Assembly: GCA_944325315.1 (NCBI GenBank)
Contig: CALVAA010000010.1
Span: forward strand, 1-64,000
Direction: 5' to 3'
DNA length: 64,000 bases
From: Candidatus Gastranaerophilales bacterium
Lineage (GTDB): Bacteria; Cyanobacteriota; Vampirovibrionia; Gastranaerophilales; Gastranaerophilaceae
Both the position numbers and the translations under genes were made by a program. Shown piece after piece: positions 8,799 through 17,520 of the stretch (position 1 is its first letter; the number at the start of each line of letters is the position of its first letter). The notes under the pieces are model-generated. The model was given only the letters and a program-made list of their open reading frames with translations. It was not told where the DNA came from and did no database searches.

Positions 8799-10325
8799 TT
8801 AATCTATCCAATTTATATTTGTTAAAAATTTAGTTTTATTATAGTAATTTATATCCCTTGTCGGCTGCTTAAATTTTTGATTTTTAAACTTTTTATTTAA
8901 AAAAAGAGCAAAATTATCGTCTTCATAAGCTAAAAAATATTGTTTTTCTTTTTTAACTTTTTCAACAATAGGATAAGTTTTATCCAAAATTAAAATATCT
9001 ATATGATTATTTTTAAAGAATTCTTTATGATTAATTGCCAAAAAAACTTTTGCCATATCATTGATCAAATTGTTGTCGTAAACTTCCTCATATCTTCCGT
9101 CCATAAAAACTAAATTGTCAGGATAAAGTTTATAACTGATATAGCTTCCGTGATGAAAATTTGAAAAAATGTTTCCTTTAATTGAGTTAATCCTCAAAAA
9201 CTCAACGCAATAAACAGGATATAAAAAAGGCTTTGTTGTATTTGTAAATTTATACTGTAAAATATGCGAAACAAAAGAAACAAAAACCAAAAATAAAATT
9301 AAACTTTCTTTTATTGTATCAATTGTTTTTGGAAGTTTTTTGTTAAAAATATCATAAAAATCACAATAACAGTATGCTAAAACACTGAAAGCAAAAAACA
9401 CATGACATCGTAGTGCTTTTAGCGCAATAACCATGGTAAAAAATAAAACAAGATATTTAATTTTATCTGAATTTTTATAAAAAACAATAAAACCTTCTTT
9501 TTTAATTCTTTTTACTGTTGAATACAAAAACAAAAGAATTGTTATAAAAAAGAAAATTTTAAATTTTATCAGTGCAAAAGCAAAATTGCTGTCAAAAAAA
9601 GCGCTTTTCCATTCAACAATATAATTTCTGTTAAGCATAAAAGCATCAAATATATAATATAAATATTTAATACCGTATGGATTTATAAGACTTAAAAAAC
9701 AAGAAACAATAAATGTATAAAAATAATAAAGACAGTCTTTTGATTTAGAATTATTTAAAAATTGCCCTATAGAAAAAATAAAAATCAAAGCAAGGCCCAA
9801 AACAAATCCGCCATGCATATTCAACCAAATAATATTTAAAACGGGCAAACACCACAAAACCCTGTAGTTTTTTGTTTTTTGGGTAAAAATTAAAATATAA
9901 AGGTAAAAAACAAAAAAGAAAAAGGAAAAACTTTGACATCTAATAGTTGCAAATATTGTATAACAAATGCTTTGAATTACAAAAAAGAAAAACAGAAAGT
10001 TTAATTTTATTTTTGGTTTTATCAGTCTGATTATTTTTATAATAATGAAAAATGTCAAAAATATAATCAATACTTTAAATACATACAAGCCAATATCGTC
10101 AAATTTATTTTGAATGAGATAAAAAATAAGGCTTGAACCCCACTCATGGTCAATGAATTCATGGGTTTTACCCCAGGATTGAAAATCATTCAAAAAAAGT
10201 GAGTTTGTCTGAAAAAAACTCTTGCCGACAATCAAACGAGCCCAGAAATCAAAATCTATGTTTGTGTCGATGCTTGAAAATATAGCAATAAAAAGAAAAA
10301 GTGTTAAATAAAAAACAAAATCCAT
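8799..10325 (-). CDS. GT-C-like polytopic membrane protein
   Basis: A 508-residue protein with about ten hydrophobic segments from residue 1 to about 390 and a soluble C-terminal tail. The first loop has the pattern DFDFWARLIVGKSFF, then DHEWGSSLIFYL. This resembles a family of membrane proteins related to GT-C lipid-linked glycosyltransferases, in which a D-W-H/R pair in loop 1 is followed by HEW. The tail has HHGSYISYKL and FMDGRYEEVY, matching the G-G-Y ... DGR pattern of the same family. It probably transfers or handles sugars at the outer face of the inner membrane; this is inference. A TATAAT (10333-10338) ends seven bases before the ATG and no Shine-Dalgarno is present, so the transcript may be leaderless. 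Divergent from pheS. Confidence 0.65.
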   Translation of the reverse strand: MDFVFYLTLFLFIAIFSSIDTNIDFDFWARLIVGKSFFQTNSLFLNDFQSWGKTHEFIDHEWGSSLIFYLIQNKFDDIGLYVFKVLIIFLTFFIIIKIIRLIKPKIKLNFLFFFFVIQSICYTIFATIRCQSFSFFFFVFYLYILIFTQKTKNYRVLWCLPVLNIIWLNMHGGFVLGLALIFIFSIGQFLNNSKSKDCLYYFYTFIVSCFLSLINPYGIKYLYYIFDAFMLNRNYIVEWKSAFFDSNFAFALIKFKIFFFITILLFLYSTVKRIKKEGFIVFYKNSDKIKYLVLFFTMVIALKALRCHVFFAFSVLAYCYCDFYDIFNKKLPKTIDTIKESLILFLVFVSFVSHILQYKFTNTTKPFLYPVYCVEFLRINSIKGNIFSNFHHGSYISYKLYPDNLVFMDGRYEEVYDNNLINDMAKVFLAINHKEFFKNNHIDILILDKTYPIVEKVKKEKQYFLAYEDDNFALFLNKKFKNQKFKQPTRDINYYNKTKFLTNINWID

Positions 10326-10384
10326 AAGAATTATTATAGAACAAATTTTTTGTTTAAGCTATTATAACTTTAGGAGAATATAAA

Positions 10385-11422
10385 ATGGAAAATAGAATTC
10401 AACAGATAAAAGAAGAAGCTTTAAGCGAAATTAATAGCGCAAATGATTTAAAAACCCTTGAGGCAGCAAAAAACAAATATATTTCAAGAAACTCTGAATT
10501 TAACAACCTGAAAAAAGGACTAAAAGACCTGGATGCTTCACAAAAACCGATTATTGGAGCGCTGTTAAATAAAGTATCGAAAGAACTTGAAAATTTAATA
10601 AATGAAAAAAATGAACTCTTTTATAAAAAAGAACTCAACGAAAGGCTTTTAAACGAAAAAATAGATGTTACGCTTGATGGTGAATATATCCCTCAAGGAA
10701 AAGTTCACCCTTTAAGCAAGACAACAAATGAAATTGTTCAAATTTTTAACCACCTTGGTTTTTCTGTTGCCGAGCTTAAAAACTCTCCCGAGGTTGAAGT
10801 TGAAAAATTCAATTTTGATTTACTAAATGTTCCAAAAGAACATCCCGCAAGAGATGTACAAGACACATTCTATTGCAAAACAGCCCCAAACGTTATTCTA
10901 AGAAGCCAAACATCAAACTCTCAAGTAAGGCAAATGCTTGATTCTAAGCCTCCGATTAAAATAATATCTCCGGGAAGAGTTTACAGAAACGAGTCTGTTA
11001 GCGCAAGAAAAAACAATTTATTTCATCAAATTGAAGGGTTGTACGTTGACAAAAATGTTACAATTGCACAATTAAAAGGTGTTTTAAATGAATTTATAAG
11101 ACTATACTTTGGCTCAGGCAGACCAACAAGATATAGAAGCAGTTTCTTCCCGTTTACAGAACCTTCTGTTGAAATTGATGTTCAATGTATAATGTGTCAG
11201 GGGAAAGGCTGTTCCATCTGCTCAGGCACAGGTTGGCTTGAAATTTTAGGAGCAGGAATGGTTGATCCTAACGTATTAAAATCCGTAGATATAGACCCTG
11301 AAGTTTATTCCGGATTTGCTTTCGGCATGGGGGTTGAAAGACTTACAATGTTAAAATATGCTATTGACGATATCAGATTATTTTTCAATAATGATGAAAG
11401 ATTTTTAAAACAGTTTAATTAA
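10385..11422 (+). CDS. pheS: Phenylalanyl-tRNA synthetase alpha subunit
   Basis: Catalytic alpha subunit of the class II alpha2-beta2 enzyme that charges tRNA-Phe. A coiled-coil N-terminal arm (about 1-100) leads into the catalytic core, with HPLSKTTNEI, motif 2 around RVYRNESVSARKNNLFHQIEG, and motif 3 in GFAFGMGVERLTML. A four-cysteine insert (CIMCQGKGCSICSGTGW, near residue 270) is present, as in the Bacillus-type subunit, and may bind zinc. The 345 residues are normal. The beta subunit gene pheT is not next to it and is not in this window, which is less common. The ATG has GGAG about nine bases upstream. A hairpin terminator follows immediately. Confidence 0.97.
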   Translation: MENRIQQIKEEALSEINSANDLKTLEAAKNKYISRNSEFNNLKKGLKDLDASQKPIIGALLNKVSKELENLINEKNELFYKKELNERLLNEKIDVTLDGEYIPQGKVHPLSKTTNEIVQIFNHLGFSVAELKNSPEVEVEKFNFDLLNVPKEHPARDVQDTFYCKTAPNVILRSQTSNSQVRQMLDSKPPIKIISPGRVYRNESVSARKNNLFHQIEGLYVDKNVTIAQLKGVLNEFIRLYFGSGRPTRYRSSFFPFTEPSVEIDVQCIMCQGKGCSICSGTGWLEILGAGMVDPNVLKSVDIDPEVYSGFAFGMGVERLTMLKYAIDDIRLFFNNDERFLKQFN

Positions 11423-11448
11423 AAAGCGGTTCAGTCGAACCGCTTTTT
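11421..11448. terminator. Bidirectional terminator between pheS and the ankyrin gene
   Basis: The 12-base arms AAAAAGCGGTTC and GAACCGCTTTTT flank a four-base AGTC loop, with A and T runs on either side, so it can act in both directions. It ends pheS on the plus strand and includes the stop of the ankyrin gene on the minus strand. Confidence 0.85.
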
Positions 11449-12085
11449 AATCCTTTTCAAATAAATTGATAAGTTTTTTCTTTCTTATTAATATAGCAGA
11501 TTTTTTGTCTACATTTACACCTTTTTCAACAAGTTTTAACAAAACATCATCTAAATTATTTTTAAGAGTATAATACAAGATAGTGTTGCTTGTAATTGCA
11601 TCACTATAGTTAATTTTAGCGCCATTGTCAATTAAATAAAGTGCCATTTTGGAATTCTTGTGTTTTACCGCTTCAAACAATTCACTAAAAAAACCTCTGT
11701 CTAATTTTGCACCGTTTTCAACCAAAAGTTTAAGAATTTCAAACTCATTTTCTTTAGCGGCAATATAAACAGGATACTCACTCATATAGCTTGAATTCGG
11801 ATTAAGTTTTGCTTGAAGCAGCAAGTCAACATTTTCATAATTGCTTTTTTTAATCTGGTCAATTAAACATTTTGAATTTAAAAAAAGTTTTTTTGACTTA
11901 ATAAGCTCTCTTAATTCACTGTCTACTTCGTTTTTGTTGCCTTCAATTGCTCTTAAGATTGTCGAGCGGGAAGAAAAGTCACCAAATTCACTCATATCTA
12001 TAGCAAAAACTGTTGCTTTTTGGAGTGAAACAAAAAGCAACAAACAAAACATTAATAATAATTTATTTTTTTTAAAATTAAACAT
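11447..12085 (-). CDS. Exported ankyrin-repeat protein
   Basis: A 212-residue protein with a Sec-type signal peptide (Lys-rich start, hydrophobic KLLLMFCLLLFVSLQKATVFA, cleavage near residue 28) and about four ankyrin-like repeats from residue 65 to 200. Repeat signatures include YPVYIAAKENEFEILKLLVE with NGAKLD, then LFEAVKHKNSKMALYLI with NGAKIN. Ankyrin repeats bind other proteins, so it probably acts in the periplasm or outside the cell, but no partner is known. Its ATG shares one base with the fabG stop (TAATG), so it is the last gene of the rpmF-plsX-fabD-fabG operon. That is the place where acpP or fabF is normally found. Confidence 0.8.
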   Translation of the reverse strand: MFNFKKNKLLLMFCLLLFVSLQKATVFAIDMSEFGDFSSRSTILRAIEGNKNEVDSELRELIKSKKLFLNSKCLIDQIKKSNYENVDLLLQAKLNPNSSYMSEYPVYIAAKENEFEILKLLVENGAKLDRGFFSELFEAVKHKNSKMALYLIDNGAKINYSDAITSNTILYYTLKNNLDDVLLKLVEKGVNVDKKSAILIRKKKLINLFEKD

Positions 12086-12816
12086 TAAATAATCAAACCA
12101 CCATCGACTTCAAGAACCTGCCCCGTGATATATTGCGAATCAACTGCTAAAAATTTTACGGCACATGCAATATCTTGAGGAGATCCCAAGCGCTTTAAAG
12201 GGATTAATTTAAGCATCTCGTCAGTATTTGCAAGATTTTTTGTCATATCCGTTTCAATAAAACCGGGAGCTACCGCATTTACTCTGATATTTCTTGAACC
12301 TAATTCTTTTGCAAGAGACTTTGTAAACCCGATAAGTCCTGCTTTTGCAGCAGAATAATTTGCCTGCCCCGGGTTTCCATATACGCCGACAACGCTTGTG
12401 GTGTTAACTATAGAACCACATTTTTGTTTCATCATTAATTTTACAACAGGTTTTGTAACATAAAAAACAGAATTTAAATTTGTATTTATAACATCAGACC
12501 ATTTATCATCAGTCATTCTTATAAATAAATCGTCTCTTGTAATACCTGCATTATTTACCAAAACATCAATTCTTCCGTATTTTTCAATGATTGCACCAAT
12601 ATTTTTATTAACTTCATCAGGGTTTGATACATCAAATTTATATGCTTCAGCTTTGACATTAAAAGTTTTAATTTCCTCAACCGTTTTCAATGCAGCTTCA
12701 GTATTACCCGCATAATTTATTACAATATCGTATCCTGCTTTAGCCAGCTCTATAGCGCACGCTCTTCCTATACCACGTGAACCGCCGGTAACTAAAGCTA
12801 ATTTTTCACTTACCAT
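12085..12816 (-). CDS. fabG: 3-oxoacyl-ACP reductase FabG
   Basis: Short-chain dehydrogenase that reduces 3-oxoacyl-ACP with NADPH in each round of fatty acid elongation. The Rossmann motif is TGGSRGIGRA (near residue 10), the structural motif NNAGITRDD (near 90), and the catalytic Ser-Tyr-Lys set appears as NTTSVVG and YSAAKAG (near residues 137-155). The C-terminal VDGG is also typical. The 243 residues match the family. It begins two bases after fabD and overlaps the ankyrin gene by one base, so translation is probably coupled along the operon. Confidence 0.95.
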   Translation of the reverse strand: MVSEKLALVTGGSRGIGRACAIELAKAGYDIVINYAGNTEAALKTVEEIKTFNVKAEAYKFDVSNPDEVNKNIGAIIEKYGRIDVLVNNAGITRDDLFIRMTDDKWSDVINTNLNSVFYVTKPVVKLMMKQKCGSIVNTTSVVGVYGNPGQANYSAAKAGLIGFTKSLAKELGSRNIRVNAVAPGFIETDMTKNLANTDEMLKLIPLKRLGSPQDIACAVKFLAVDSQYITGQVLEVDGGLII

Positions 12817-12817
12817 A

Positions 12818-13765
12818 TTACACTCCTACCATTAACTCTTCTGTTGTACTGTTCAAACTTGCTGAATCAAAAACATTATAAGTCTTAATTTCACTCGAAA
12901 TTTTACGGTTAAGTCCTGCAAGCACTTTGCCGTTTCCAAATTCAATGAAAGTATTAACACCTTCTTCTATTGCTTTTTGTATAGACTGAACCCACATAAC
13001 CGAAGAATTTATTTGAGAGGGCATTTTAGTTCTAAAGTCTTCGGCACTAACTGTTACCTTAGCATCAATATTTGTGATAACAGGGGTTATTGCATTGTTA
13101 ATATTTAAATCTTTAACAAAATCAACAAAACCATCTTTAGCACTGTCCATTAATTTAGAATGAAATCCACCGGAAACAGCCAAGGGAACAATCCTTTTAG
13201 CACCTTTTTCTTTGATAAATTCGCAAGCTTTATTAACAGCCGGAATTTCACCGGTAATTACTGTTTGGGTTGGATCATTATAGTTTGCAACCTGCACAAG
13301 ACCAAATTCACCTGCTTTTTTAATCGAAGTTTCAATATTTTCGATACTTGCACCCAAAATTGCAGCCATTGTTCCTTTACTTGTTTTTGTTGCCTCATCC
13401 ATAAGTTCCGAACGCTTTTGTATTGCTCTTATTGTTGTTGTTAAATCCATAACGGAACTACAATACATTGCACAGTATTCACCTAAAGAATGTCCGAGAG
13501 TAAAATCCGGTTTTATATCCGGGCATTTAGCTAAAAAAGCGTTCAAGGCAGCTATTGAAGTGGTAACAATTGCACTTTGCGCATTGATTGTTTTTTTAAG
13601 TTCATCGTCAGGCCCATCAAAACAAATACTTGAGATTTTTTTTTCAAGAGTACTGTCTGCAATGTCAAAAACTTCTTTTGCTTCTTTAAAATTGTTGTAC
13701 AAATCCAATCCCATACCCGTGCATTGAGAGCCTTGTCCGGGAAATATAAAAGCAAATTTCTTCAT
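12818..13765 (-). CDS. fabD: Malonyl-CoA:ACP transacylase FabD
   Basis: Loads malonyl groups from CoA onto acyl carrier protein for fatty acid synthesis. The N-terminus FIFPGQGSQCTGMG and the active-site GHSLGEY (near residue 90) are diagnostic. The family Arg appears in KRSELMDEA and the catalytic His in SGGFHSKLM (near 200). The frame is open to an ATG at 13783 overlapping plsX, but the ATG at 13765 has an AGGA Shine-Dalgarno at good distance and gives the usual MKKFAFIFPGQ start, so I use it (315 residues). It sits between plsX and fabG; fabH, often found here, is absent. Confidence 0.95.
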   Translation of the reverse strand: MKKFAFIFPGQGSQCTGMGLDLYNNFKEAKEVFDIADSTLEKKISSICFDGPDDELKKTINAQSAIVTTSIAALNAFLAKCPDIKPDFTLGHSLGEYCAMYCSSVMDLTTTIRAIQKRSELMDEATKTSKGTMAAILGASIENIETSIKKAGEFGLVQVANYNDPTQTVITGEIPAVNKACEFIKEKGAKRIVPLAVSGGFHSKLMDSAKDGFVDFVKDLNINNAITPVITNIDAKVTVSAEDFRTKMPSQINSSVMWVQSIQKAIEEGVNTFIEFGNGKVLAGLNRKISSEIKTYNVFDSASLNSTTEELMVGV

Positions 13766-13782
13766 TTCATCCTCATTATTCA

Positions 13783-14832
13783 CTAGTTAATTATTTCAGC
13801 AATTTTTTTGTTAACACCTGTTTCAACGGCTTCTTTTGCAACACGGACCGCATTTTTAATTGCATAAGAAGAACTTCTGCCATGAGATATAACGGTTATT
13901 CCTTTTACACCCAGAAGAAGCGCACCGCCAAACTCTTCGTAATTGATTCTTTTGTAAATTCTTTTCATAAAAGGTTTAGCCAACAAACCAACAATTTTTG
14001 AAATCAAATCGCTTTTAAATTCTTGTTGTATTAATTTAAAAAGCATCATTGAACAGCCTTCAATTGTCTTTAAGGCAACATTACCGACAAAACCTTCGCA
14101 CACGACTATGTCAACATCACCCTGGAAAAGCTCTTTTCCTTCAATATTTCCGATAAAATTTAATCCTATGGTGTTTTCTTTTAAAAGTTTGTATGCATCT
14201 TTTACAAGAGGGCTTCCTTTTTCTTCCTCTTCACCGATATTTAAAACACCGACTCTCGGATTTTCTCTGTTGTACACATTTTTTGCAAAAGTCACACCCA
14301 TTGTTGCAAATTGCATAAGCATCTCCGGAGTGCATGAACTGTTTGCACCGGCATCAATAAGTATAACCGGCTCTTTTTTAGTTGGAAGAGTTGCAGCAAT
14401 TGCAGGACGTTCTATTCCCTTTAGCCTTCCCAATCCAAAAAGAGAACTTGCCATAGCAGCACCTGTAGAGCCTGCAGCCACAACTGCATCAGAGCTTCCT
14501 TTAGCAACAGCATCGACAGCTAAAACTATTGATGAATTTCTTTTTTTTCTGATTGCAACACCGGGAGCTTCGCCCATTTCAATTATTTCATCTGCCTGGG
14601 TAAGTTTGATATCCAGTTTAGACAAGTCCACCTTGATTTTTTTAACAAAATATCCGCCACGGTTTGATCTTATGCCCTTTCTTGCAATCTCATCAAGTAT
14701 TGGTTGAATTTTGTCAATTTGACCAACAAGTTCTATTGCAACATTATAATCTTGCGCTGCCCATACAGCACCTTTAACTATTTCTCCCGGAGCATAATCT
14801 CCGCCCATTGCATCAAGCGCAATTCTTGTCAT
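13783..14832 (-). CDS. plsX: Phosphate acyltransferase PlsX
   Basis: Makes acyl-phosphate from acyl-ACP, the first step feeding PlsY and glycerophospholipid synthesis; a peripheral membrane enzyme. The N-terminal ALDAMGGDYAP is the family signature. Further conserved blocks are AGSTGAAMASS, IDAGANS, NIGEEEEKG and CEGFVGNVALK, in the normal order. The 349 residues are typical. It lies between rpmF (28 bases upstream) and fabD, the arrangement found in many bacteria that links membrane lipid production with growth. Confidence 0.96.
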   Translation of the reverse strand: MTRIALDAMGGDYAPGEIVKGAVWAAQDYNVAIELVGQIDKIQPILDEIARKGIRSNRGGYFVKKIKVDLSKLDIKLTQADEIIEMGEAPGVAIRKKRNSSIVLAVDAVAKGSSDAVVAAGSTGAAMASSLFGLGRLKGIERPAIAATLPTKKEPVILIDAGANSSCTPEMLMQFATMGVTFAKNVYNRENPRVGVLNIGEEEEKGSPLVKDAYKLLKENTIGLNFIGNIEGKELFQGDVDIVVCEGFVGNVALKTIEGCSMMLFKLIQQEFKSDLISKIVGLLAKPFMKRIYKRINYEEFGGALLLGVKGITVISHGRSSSYAIKNAVRVAKEAVETGVNKKIAEIIN

Positions 14833-14860
14833 ACTAATATCCCCAAAATTAACTTATAAT

Positions 14861-15205
14861 TTATTCTTCAGCTTCTTTTTTTTCGTCTGCCGGCTCAGTT
14901 TTTTCTTCTACAGAAGCTTTTTTTGCTCTCGGTTTTCTTGTTTTTTTAACTTCTTTTTCTTCAACAGAAACTTCTTTTTGAACGGTTGTTTCTTCTTTTA
15001 GTTCGGTTTTAACTTCTTTTTGTTCTTCTTTCTTTTTAATTGATACAATTCCGTTTTTATAATATCCGCATTCCGGACATACTGTATGAGTCAAAACCAC
15101 AGCTTTACAATTAGGACAAGTCGTTGTAGCAGGAATAGTTCCTTTCCAGTTTGCCCTTCTGCTTGCTTGTGCTGCTTTTCCTGTTCTTTTCTTTGGTGTA
15201 GCCAT
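14861..15205 (-). CDS. rpmF: Ribosomal protein L32 with a long charged C-terminal tail
   Basis: Large-subunit ribosomal protein. Residues 1-56 are a normal zinc-type L32: MATPKKRTGKAAQASRRANW, then CPNC and CPECGYY as the zinc ligands, then YKNGIVSIKK. L32 usually ends there, at about 57-60 residues. This one runs to 114 residues with a Lys/Glu-rich tail that contains a basic KKTRKPRAKKAS patch and an acidic end. The tail is low complexity and probably disordered. No frameshift or second gene is visible. It heads the plsX-fabD-fabG operon. Confidence 0.9.
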   Translation of the reverse strand: MATPKKRTGKAAQASRRANWKGTIPATTTCPNCKAVVLTHTVCPECGYYKNGIVSIKKKEEQKEVKTELKEETTVQKEVSVEEKEVKKTRKPRAKKASVEEKTEPADEKKEAEE

Positions 15206-15268
15206 TTTTATTTCCTTTTCTATTATATATCTGTTTAATTCGAAATATTCGACTTAATTCTATTCTCT

Positions 15269-15310
15269 AAAAAAAAGAAGTCCTTGTCAACAACTTGCAA
15301 GGACTTCTTT
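15269..15310 (-). terminator. Terminator downstream of the winged-helix gene
   Basis: The 13-base arms at 15274-15286 (AAAGAAGTCCTTG) and 15298-15310 pair perfectly around an 11-base loop. Read on the minus strand, the hairpin is followed by a run of T. It ends the small winged-helix gene before rpmF transcription starts. Confidence 0.85.
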
Positions 15311-15329
15311 ATAAAATAATTTTTTAAAC

Positions 15330-15527
15330 TTATCTTAAGCTAATTTTTGTATATGAACCTTTTTTGCTAAAGTTAACTTTGTCTTCACGAGCTAACCAGC
15401 CAAGTCCCAAGCTTGTAAAGTTTTCATTAAGACCAAGGTCTTTGTTCATTTTTTTTGTTGTAACTTCACCGTTTTCATTAAGGTATTCCCAAATTTTTCC
15501 AGCTGTTTCGATGATTGTTTCTTGCAT
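15330..15527 (-). CDS. Small winged helix-turn-helix protein (DUF2582-like)
   Basis: A 65-residue protein that is almost entirely one winged helix: AGKIWEYLNENGEVTTKKMNKDLG forms the helix-turn-helix region and WLAREDKVNFSKKG the wing. It matches my memory of the DUF2582 family, small stand-alone winged-helix proteins presumed to bind DNA; no target is known. The start has a GGAG Shine-Dalgarno seven bases upstream. The gene stands alone, with its own terminator and a palindrome upstream (15572-15593) that could be its operator. Confidence 0.8.
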   Translation of the reverse strand: MQETIIETAGKIWEYLNENGEVTTKKMNKDLGLNENFTSLGLGWLAREDKVNFSKKGSYTKISLR

Positions 15528-15571
15528 TGTTTACTCCTTTTTATGTTGTATACAAGTACTACTGTTACCTT

Positions 15572-15593
15572 GAATTCACTCTTTAATGAATTC
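15572..15593. promoter_or_regulatory. Inverted repeat between winged-helix gene and leuD, candidate operator
   Basis: GAATTCA (15572-15578) and TGAATTC (15587-15593) form a perfect 7-bp inverted repeat with an 8-base centre. It lies in the divergent promoter region of the winged-helix gene and leuD. A second palindrome, TTGTATACAA (15546-15555), is closer to the winged-helix start. The role as an operator is inference. Confidence 0.35.
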
Positions 15594-15659
15594 CTATTTG
15601 CATAATTATATTAATTTATAATATAGTTATTGTATATAGTTTAAATGGATGAAATCAGT

Positions 15660-16145
15660 ATGAATAAAAATTGGATATATAAAGACAATGTTGATACGGA
15701 TGTTATCATACCGGCAAGATACCTAAATACTAAATCTCCCGAAGAACTCAGTAAGCATTGCATGGAAGATATTGATTCAAGTTTTTCAAAAGAAGTTAAA
15801 AAAAATGATTTAATTATTGCAGGCTACAACTTCGGATGCGGTTCTTCAAGAGAACATGCTCCCATTGCAATAAAAGCATGCGGAATTAAGGCGGTTATTG
15901 CAAAAACATTTGCAAGAATTTTTTACAGAAATGCAATAAATATTGGCCTTGTAATTATTGAAAACGATGAAATTCAAGACGACATCAATGAAGATGATAT
16001 TATAGAAATAAATTTAACTAACGGTACAATAATTAATAAAACAAAAAACAAAGAATACAAATTTTTACCGTATCCCAAAGAAATCAAAGAACTAATCGAA
16101 GCGGGCGGTCTTGTTGAATATACAAAAAGAAAAATCAGAGGTTAA
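15660..16145 (+). CDS. leuD: 3-isopropylmalate dehydratase small subunit
   Basis: Small subunit of the isomerase that converts 2- to 3-isopropylmalate in leucine synthesis. The family pattern is complete: [14 protein letters not shown] at the start, [12 protein letters not shown] (near residue 60) that shapes the active site, [14 protein letters not shown] and the closing EAGGLVEY. The frame is open to an ATG at 15645 that lacks a ribosome binding site. The ATG at 15660 follows GGATGA and gives the usual N-terminus, so I use it (161 residues). leuB follows one base after the stop. The large subunit leuC is not in the window. Confidence 0.93.
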   Translation: MNKNWIYKDNVDTDVIIPARYLNTKSPEELSKHCMEDIDSSFSKEVKKNDLIIAGYNFGCGSSREHAPIAIKACGIKAVIAKTFARIFYRNAINIGLVIIENDEIQDDINEDDIIEINLTNGTIINKTKNKEYKFLPYPKEIKELIEAGGLVEYTKRKIRG

Positions 16146-16146
16146 A

Positions 16147-17235
16147 ATGAAAAATATTGCAATATTAACGGGTGATGGAGTTGCAGGAGAAATTCTTGCT
16201 TCGGCAATCAAAGTTCTTGATAGAATAAGTGAAGTTTATGATATTAAATTTAACTATAATTACGCCCCGATTGGAGGAAGAGCTTACGATGAAACAGGCT
16301 TTCCTCTACCTGATAAGACAATTGAAACAGCCTTAAAATCAGATGCCGTATTATTGGGAGCTGTCGGAGATTGGAAATATGATTCACTGGCTCCGGAATT
16401 AAGACCTGAGCGGGCTCTTTTAGGTATCCGAAAAAGATTAAATCTTTTTGCAAATTTAAGACCGATTAAAGTTTTTAATGAACTGTTATTTGCTTCTCCT
16501 CTAAAAGAAGAGGTCGCCCGTGATTGCGATATTATGATTGTAAGAGAATTAACGGGTGATGTATACTTTGGAGAGCCAAAAGGAATAATCAAAAAAACAA
16601 CTCTTGATAACAGAGAAATTAAAGTCGGATTTAACAATATGATTTATGATGAAGATGAAATCAGAAGAATAGCTATTGTTGCTTTTAAATCTGCTCAAAA
16701 AAGAAAAAAGAGGGTTTGTTGCGTAGATAAAGCAAATGTTTTAGATGTTTCAAGATTATTTAGGGAAATAACGGTTGAAGTATCAAAAGATTATCCGGAT
16801 GTCGAATTATCATTTATGTATATAGATAATTGCGCCATGCAACTGGTTCAAAACCCGAGACAATTTGATGTTATTTTAACAGGGAATATTTTTGGAGATA
16901 TTTTATCCGACGAAGCTTCAACAATATGCGGTTCTTTAGGTATGCTTCCTTCAGCGTCGTTATCGGACGGAAAGACTCCTTTTATGTATGAGCCAATCCA
17001 TGGAAGCGCTCCGGATTTAGCAGGCAAAAACTCCGTTAACCCAATTGCAACGATTCTATCTGCCGCTATGATGCTTGATTATTCATTTAATGAAAAATCA
17101 GCAAGCGATTCAATATATAGAGCCGTAAAAGAAGTTTTAAAGGAAGGCTATAGAACAAGAGATATCTTACAAAAAGATAATGAATTGACAACGACAACAA
17201 AAATGACTGATTTAATTATAGAAAAAATAAGATAA
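16147..17235 (+). CDS. leuB: 3-isopropylmalate dehydrogenase
   Basis: Oxidises and decarboxylates 3-isopropylmalate with NAD in leucine synthesis. Motifs include the N-terminal [10 protein letters not shown] (family GDGIGPE), [15 protein letters not shown] with the substrate arginines, [14 protein letters not shown], the lysine/aspartate pair around [19 protein letters not shown] with the metal aspartates, and EPIHGSAPD. The open frame reaches back to 16111 within leuD, but the ATG at 16147 has AGAGG a few bases upstream and the proper N-terminus, so the protein is 362 residues. It is co-transcribed with leuD. The VAGE and GDWKYD variants of usually GPE and GGPKWD are mild deviations. Confidence 0.93.
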   Translation: MKNIAILTGDGVAGEILASAIKVLDRISEVYDIKFNYNYAPIGGRAYDETGFPLPDKTIETALKSDAVLLGAVGDWKYDSLAPELRPERALLGIRKRLNLFANLRPIKVFNELLFASPLKEEVARDCDIMIVRELTGDVYFGEPKGIIKKTTLDNREIKVGFNNMIYDEDEIRRIAIVAFKSAQKRKKRVCCVDKANVLDVSRLFREITVEVSKDYPDVELSFMYIDNCAMQLVQNPRQFDVILTGNIFGDILSDEASTICGSLGMLPSASLSDGKTPFMYEPIHGSAPDLAGKNSVNPIATILSAAMMLDYSFNEKSASDSIYRAVKEVLKEGYRTRDILQKDNELTTTTKMTDLIIEKIR

Positions 17236-17520
17236 TCATCTGTTTATTGTTTAAAACGCAAAGAATTAAACATCGCAAAAGTAATATTAATTGTGCATTA
17301 AAATTCTCATTTTTAGAATACATTAAAATTTTTTTGTTCAAATCCGATATGAAACCCTTATTTTTGTTGTTTTATTATCTTTTAATACAAACTTCACAAA
17401 ACAAATAGAGCACTTTGTGTTTTTAAAATTTTTACTTACATAAAAGAGTTTAAAATTAATTTTTAAATCAAATAAAAATTTTATGATAAAATTTTATTAA
17501 AAGAAAACACGAGGGAAGAT
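17236..17520. other. Long AT-rich leader region before thrS
   Basis: This 285-base gap between leuB and thrS is very AT-rich. I see no tRNA, no T-box consensus, no convincing open frame and no strong terminator. The only clear signal is the GAGGGAAG ribosome binding site just before thrS. Confidence 0.5.

Noticed and set aside
17236-17520. T-box or other riboswitch before thrS
   Set aside because: The leader is long, but I could not find a T-box sequence, a specifier loop or an antiterminator; it is simply AT-rich.
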